Shown piece after piece: positions 41,513 through 44,084 of a stretch of DNA of 44,084 bases. Each line of letters begins with the position of its first letter. Position 1 is the first letter of the stretch. Source of the DNA: Oscillospiraceae bacterium. Lineage in GTDB: Bacteria > Bacillota > Clostridia > WRLR01. A program made the position numbers and the translations under genes. The stretch covers positions 1 through 44,084 of the forward strand of contig WRLR01000023.1 in the NCBI GenBank assembly GCA_009777515.1. Reading direction: 5' to 3'. Under the pieces are notes generated by a model. That model ran no database searches and was not told the origin of the DNA. It saw only the letters and a program-made list of their open reading frames with translations.

Positions 41513-42865
41513 TTACATAGCAAGCGTGAGCTGGCCGTTGGCGGCGCCGTTGGAGAGCGAGTAGCGTATCACGCGTTCGGACATGCTGCCGCTGAATTTG
41601 CCGCCGCAGGTTATAAAATGCTTGCTCCGTTTGAGCGATATGCCCAGGCTTTTCAGCGCGTCAAACGACAGGCGCCCTTGCCTGCGCGCCGCCAAAATGC
41701 GCTCGGCGCCGGTCACGCCAATCCCCGGCACGCGCAGCAGCGCCTCGCGGTCGGCCGCGTTAACTTCTACGGGGAAGAACTGCATATTGCGTAACGCCCA
41801 CGCCGCCTTTGGGTCGTAGTTTTGATCCAGTAAAAACTCGCTCTCATCGGGGACAATGTCGTTTACGGAGTAGCCGTACAACTGCATGAGCCTGTCCGCC
41901 TGATAGAGCCTGTGCATGCGCCACGCCGGGGTGTTAACGAGGGGAAGGTCTTCATAGCCCTTGGCGGTGTATCTATATTGGTATGACGTATAGTATATGC
42001 GGCTCAGGCTGTATTTTTTGTACAGGGCGTTCGATAGGCGCAAGATAGTGCCGTCGTCCTCGCCCAGGCTGCCCGCCATGAGCTGCGTCGTGTGCGAGGT
42101 CGCGGTAAATTGGGAATGCCGGAATATCTTTCGCTCTTCCCCGGCGGCCCGGACAAGGCCGCTGATGTCCCCCATGGGCCTCAATATATTCTCCTTACTT
42201 TTGTTCTTCGCTATTAATGCGTAGCCCTCGCTCTTCGCGACCTCTATGTTGACGCTGAGCCTGTTGGCGTAAAGGCCGGTGCGGCGGATCAGCAGCGGGT
42301 CGGCGCCGGGCATGACTTTCGCGTGGAGGTAGCCGCTATAGCGCATTTCATTGCGGAGGATGCGCAATGCCTCGATTATGAGCTCTTGCGTGTAGTCGGG
42401 CGTTTTGAAAACCGCCGAGGTGATGAATACGCCGGGGCAGCCCTTGCCGATTTGCGCATACGCTATTTCCGCAAGCTCCCTCGGAGCGGTGCTGTAGCGC
42501 TCTTTCGCCTCGAAACTGCGGCGGCATCCGCAATATGCACAGTTGAACGCGCAGTCGTTAGAGAGGAACACCTTCGGCACGCTGGACGTCGTCACGATGT
42601 CCGCCGCGCCGCAGACGTTTGCGGAGCCGATGGGGCCGGCGGGGACGGCGGGGCCAGCGGAGCCGATGAGGCCGGTAGGGCTGGTGAGGGCGGCGAAATT
42701 GGCAGAGCTGTTAGTTCCGCCAGCGGGGTTGGCGAGGCCGGTGAAACTGGCTGCGTTCCCGAACGCCCGCTGCTCGCCGTCGTTGGTTATTTCCAGGCTG
42801 GCGTCCCTGCGCATGAGCAATATTTTACGCTCTGTGGAAACATTTTCTTTAGCAACGTAATTCAC
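41513..42865 (-). CDS. radical SAM DNA modification/repair-type protein with helix-hairpin-helix
   Basis: This 450-residue protein resembles the TIGR03916 family of putative DNA modification/repair radical SAM proteins. The 4Fe-4S site CAFNCAYC (CxxxCxxC) lies near residues 104-111, followed by GVFITSAVFKTPDYTQEL, HAKVMPGADPLLI, ANRLSVNIEV and QLMAGSLGEDD. A C-terminal helix-hairpin-helix follows (ALLRVPGIGVTGAERILAAR) with LKRSKHFITCGGKF. The usual N-terminal Cys-rich segment is missing; residues about 35-95 are Ala/Gly/Pro/Ser/Thr-rich instead. The start is GTG at 42865 with GAGGAT upstream. The common partner (TIGR03915, UDG-like) is not next to it; an alpha/beta hydrolase is. A LexA box and sigma-A promoter lie just upstream, supporting a DNA-damage role. 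Confidence 0.87.
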   Translation of the reverse strand: MNYVAKENVSTERKILLMRRDASLEITNDGEQRAFGNAASFTGLANPAGGTNSSANFAALTSPTGLIGSAGPAVPAGPIGSANVCGAADIVTTSSVPKVFLSNDCAFNCAYCGCRRSFEAKERYSTAPRELAEIAYAQIGKGCPGVFITSAVFKTPDYTQELIIEALRILRNEMRYSGYLHAKVMPGADPLLIRRTGLYANRLSVNIEVAKSEGYALIAKNKSKENILRPMGDISGLVRAAGEERKIFRHSQFTATSHTTQLMAGSLGEDDGTILRLSNALYKKYSLSRIYYTSYQYRYTAKGYEDLPLVNTPAWRMHRLYQADRLMQLYGYSVNDIVPDESEFLLDQNYDPKAAWALRNMQFFPVEVNAADREALLRVPGIGVTGAERILAARRQGRLSFDALKSLGISLKRSKHFITCGGKFSGSMSERVIRYSLSNGAANGQLTLAM

Positions 42866-42885
42866 TGCGGCATCCTCAATCTATT

Positions 42886-42899
42886 CGAACTTATGTTCG
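42886..42899. promoter_or_regulatory. LexA (SOS) box upstream of the radical SAM gene
   Basis: CGAACTTATGTTCG is a perfect dyad of the Firmicutes LexA/DinR type (CGAAC-N4-GTTCG). It begins 21 bp upstream of the GTG start and lies 5 bp downstream of the -10 element, covering the expected transcription start. Confidence 0.85.
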
Positions 42900-42904
42900 A
42901 TATT

Positions 42905-42933
42905 ATTGTATGCCAACAGCCTGTTAATGTCAA
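42905..42933 (-). promoter_or_regulatory. sigma-A promoter of the radical SAM-hydrolase operon
   Basis: On the minus strand a consensus TTGACA (42933-42928), a 17-base spacer and TACAAT (42910-42905) precede the LexA box. The arrangement is typical of SOS promoters blocked by LexA. Confidence 0.8.
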
Positions 42934-43005
42934 CATAAATGACGAATATTGCAAACCAATGCGACATCGCCCCCGATCCGCCCTTTGAACGGAAGTTTAC
43001 GTTGT

Positions 43006-43034
43006 TTGACGCATGGTATACATTAATATACGAT
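43006..43034 (+). promoter_or_regulatory. probable promoter of the PepV-like gene
   Basis: TTGACG (43006-43011), a 17-base spacer and TACGAT (43029-43034) lie 90 bp before the ATG. Confidence 0.5.
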
Positions 43035-43072
43035 GAAAGGGTCGATGAAAGGGCCGATGAAAAGGCCGATCG
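43033..43072. repeat. three GATGAAA(A/G)GG(C/T)C repeats in the pepV leader
   Basis: GATGAAAGGGTC, GATGAAAGGGCC and GATGAAAAGGCC follow one another, about 12-13 bp each, between the promoter and the start codon. Confidence 0.6.
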
Positions 43073-43123
43073 GCTATACATATAAACGTATAATTTTTTT
43101 ATACAAAGGGGCTTGTGCAATAA

Positions 43124-44084
43124 ATGAACGCATATGAGACTCATTTAATGGAACGGGTGGACAGGTGGGTGAACGCGCACGCACAGGCGATGGCGCAGGA
43201 TGTGATGGAACTCGTCAGGTACAGGAGCGTCAGCGAAAAGAACGCAGATGTGAAGCCCTACGGGCGGGCGTGCCGTGACGTCGTCGACCGCGCCGCCGCG
43301 ATGTGCGCGGGTTACGGCTTCAATGTGCGAAACCACGATTACAGGAGCTGCACCGCGCTGCTCAAAGGTAATACAGACGAGCAAATCGGCATTTTCGGGC
43401 ATCTTGACGTAGTCCCGGAAGGCAACGACTGGACATTCCCCCCGTTCGAGCCGTTTGTAAGGGACGGCTATATTGCCGGCAGGGGGACCTCCGACAACAA
43501 GGGCCCGGCTGTTGCCGCGCTGTACGCCATGCGGTGTTTGCGCGAGCTGAACGTCGCGCTGAACCATTCCGTGCTGCTGTTCCTTGGCGCTGCGGAGGAA
43601 GTGGGCATGGACGACGTCGTACATTATATAGAAAACAACAAAGCGCCGAAGTTTTCATTTACGCCGGACTCGATGTATTCCGTTTGCTACGGAGAAAAAG
43701 GCGTCCTGAACGCCCGGTTTGCACGCGACGTCGCGGGCGGCAACCTGGTGGCGTTCAATGGCGGCCATGTGACCAACTCCGTTGCGGATCGCGCGGTGGC
43801 TGTCATCTCCGGTTTTAGTTTGACGGACGTACAAAAAGCTGTGGCTGGATATGGCGATATCACAGCACGCGAGGCAGAAGACAACAATGGCGGTACGAAG
43901 GGGTTGGGCAGATGCGTTGAGCTCACTGCGGTCGGCGTCGCGCGGCACGCAGCATTCCCGGAGGGGAGCGTAAACGCGATACAACGACTCGCGCTGGCTC
44001 TGTCCGAGCAAGGGCTCGTCACAGGAGCGGCGCTGGGCGCCATGCAATTTATCGCCGGGGCGCTTGCCGACAATTGGGGCACGG
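43124..44084 (+). CDS. pepV: M20 dipeptidase, PepV-like (partial, runs off window)
   Basis: The plus strand is open from ATG 43124 to the window end, 320 codons. Metal and active-site motifs of the M20C family are visible: IGIFGHLDVVPEG (His and catalytic Asp) near 90-100, AGRGTSDNKGP (bridging Asp) near 120-130 and FLGAAEEVGMDD (catalytic Glu and metal Glu) near 150-160, then a lid-domain region. The usual length is about 460-470 residues, so about a third is missing. PepV-type enzymes hydrolyse dipeptides in the cytoplasm. AAGGGG lies 14 bases upstream, a long spacing; an ATG eight codons later is possible. It is divergent from the SOS-controlled radical SAM gene. Confidence 0.88.
   Translation, partial: MNAYETHLMERVDRWVNAHAQAMAQDVMELVRYRSVSEKNADVKPYGRACRDVVDRAAAMCAGYGFNVRNHDYRSCTALLKGNTDEQIGIFGHLDVVPEGNDWTFPPFEPFVRDGYIAGRGTSDNKGPAVAALYAMRCLRELNVALNHSVLLFLGAAEEVGMDDVVHYIENNKAPKFSFTPDSMYSVCYGEKGVLNARFARDVAGGNLVAFNGGHVTNSVADRAVAVISGFSLTDVQKAVAGYGDITAREAEDNNGGTKGLGRCVELTAVGVARHAAFPEGSVNAIQRLALALSEQGLVTGAALGAMQFIAGALADNWGT

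Overview
The window looks like a chromosome segment of an anaerobic Firmicute, most likely a member of the Clostridia. The evidence is the strong GGAGG-type ribosome binding sites, an mreB/mbl-type gene, a PepV-type peptidase, a LexA box of the Firmicutes CGAAC-N4-GTTCG type, and many carbohydrate and sugar-acid genes. The backbone is GC-rich. Several stretches (about 1-2900, 28080-28610, 35000-38230) are visibly AT-rich and hold broken genes, a PIF1-type helicase and an ATPase-RloB pair. They look like acquired or decaying accessory DNA.

Layout. 1-86: start of a HAD phosphatase leaving the window. 240-746: a DUF1016/YhcG pseudogene. 939-2771: PIF1-type helicase. 2935-6924: mfd. 7056-8488: NfeD-SPFH membrane pair, divergent from an MFS transporter (8676-10139) through overlapping promoters. 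10246-17765: a sugar-acid block with a URO-D family protein (+) and, on the minus strand, an M20 amidohydrolase, a UxuA-like mannonate dehydratase, a Gfo/Idh/MocA oxidoreductase with a 93-residue Ala/Lys tail, an HD hydrolase and L-rhamnose isomerase. 18166-20670: PK_C-domain protein, Cys-cluster protein and MreB. 20974-27918: GH13 enzyme, enolase-superfamily dehydratase, GntR/LacI regulator and GH42 beta-galactosidase. 28081-28608: an unrecognised AT-rich gene. 28785-31406: topB. 31827-34932: lipoprotein solute-binding protein and a second Gfo/Idh/MocA oxidoreductase. 35000-38230: accessory island with a small zinc-ribbon protein, an AAA ATPase-RloB pair (AbiL-like, probable anti-phage module) and relics. 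38226-39813: PARG-type ADP-ribose glycohydrolase and NUDIX hydrolase. 39921-40575: a pseudogene. 40577-42865: alpha/beta hydrolase and a radical SAM DNA-repair-type protein behind a sigma-A promoter with a LexA box. 43124-end: PepV-like dipeptidase, partial.

Three genome-wide themes run through the window. (1) Many otherwise standard enzymes carry Ala/Gly/Ser/Thr/Lys/Asp-rich low-complexity tails or insertions. (2) Intergenic DNA holds a family of short perfect hairpins with GTAG at one foot (CTAC on the other strand), resembling REP elements. (3) Many gaps carry short direct-repeat arrays with different sequences and periods (23, 19, 18, 54 and 59 bp), one of which lays a series of TTGACA boxes upstream of mreB.

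The metabolic genes suggest uptake and breakdown of plant or mucin oligosaccharides, uronates and deoxy-sugars. The repair genes (mfd, PIF1-like helicase, topB, radical SAM) are scattered, but the radical SAM unit has direct sequence evidence for SOS control. All function assignments come from reading motifs by eye; no database search was run.
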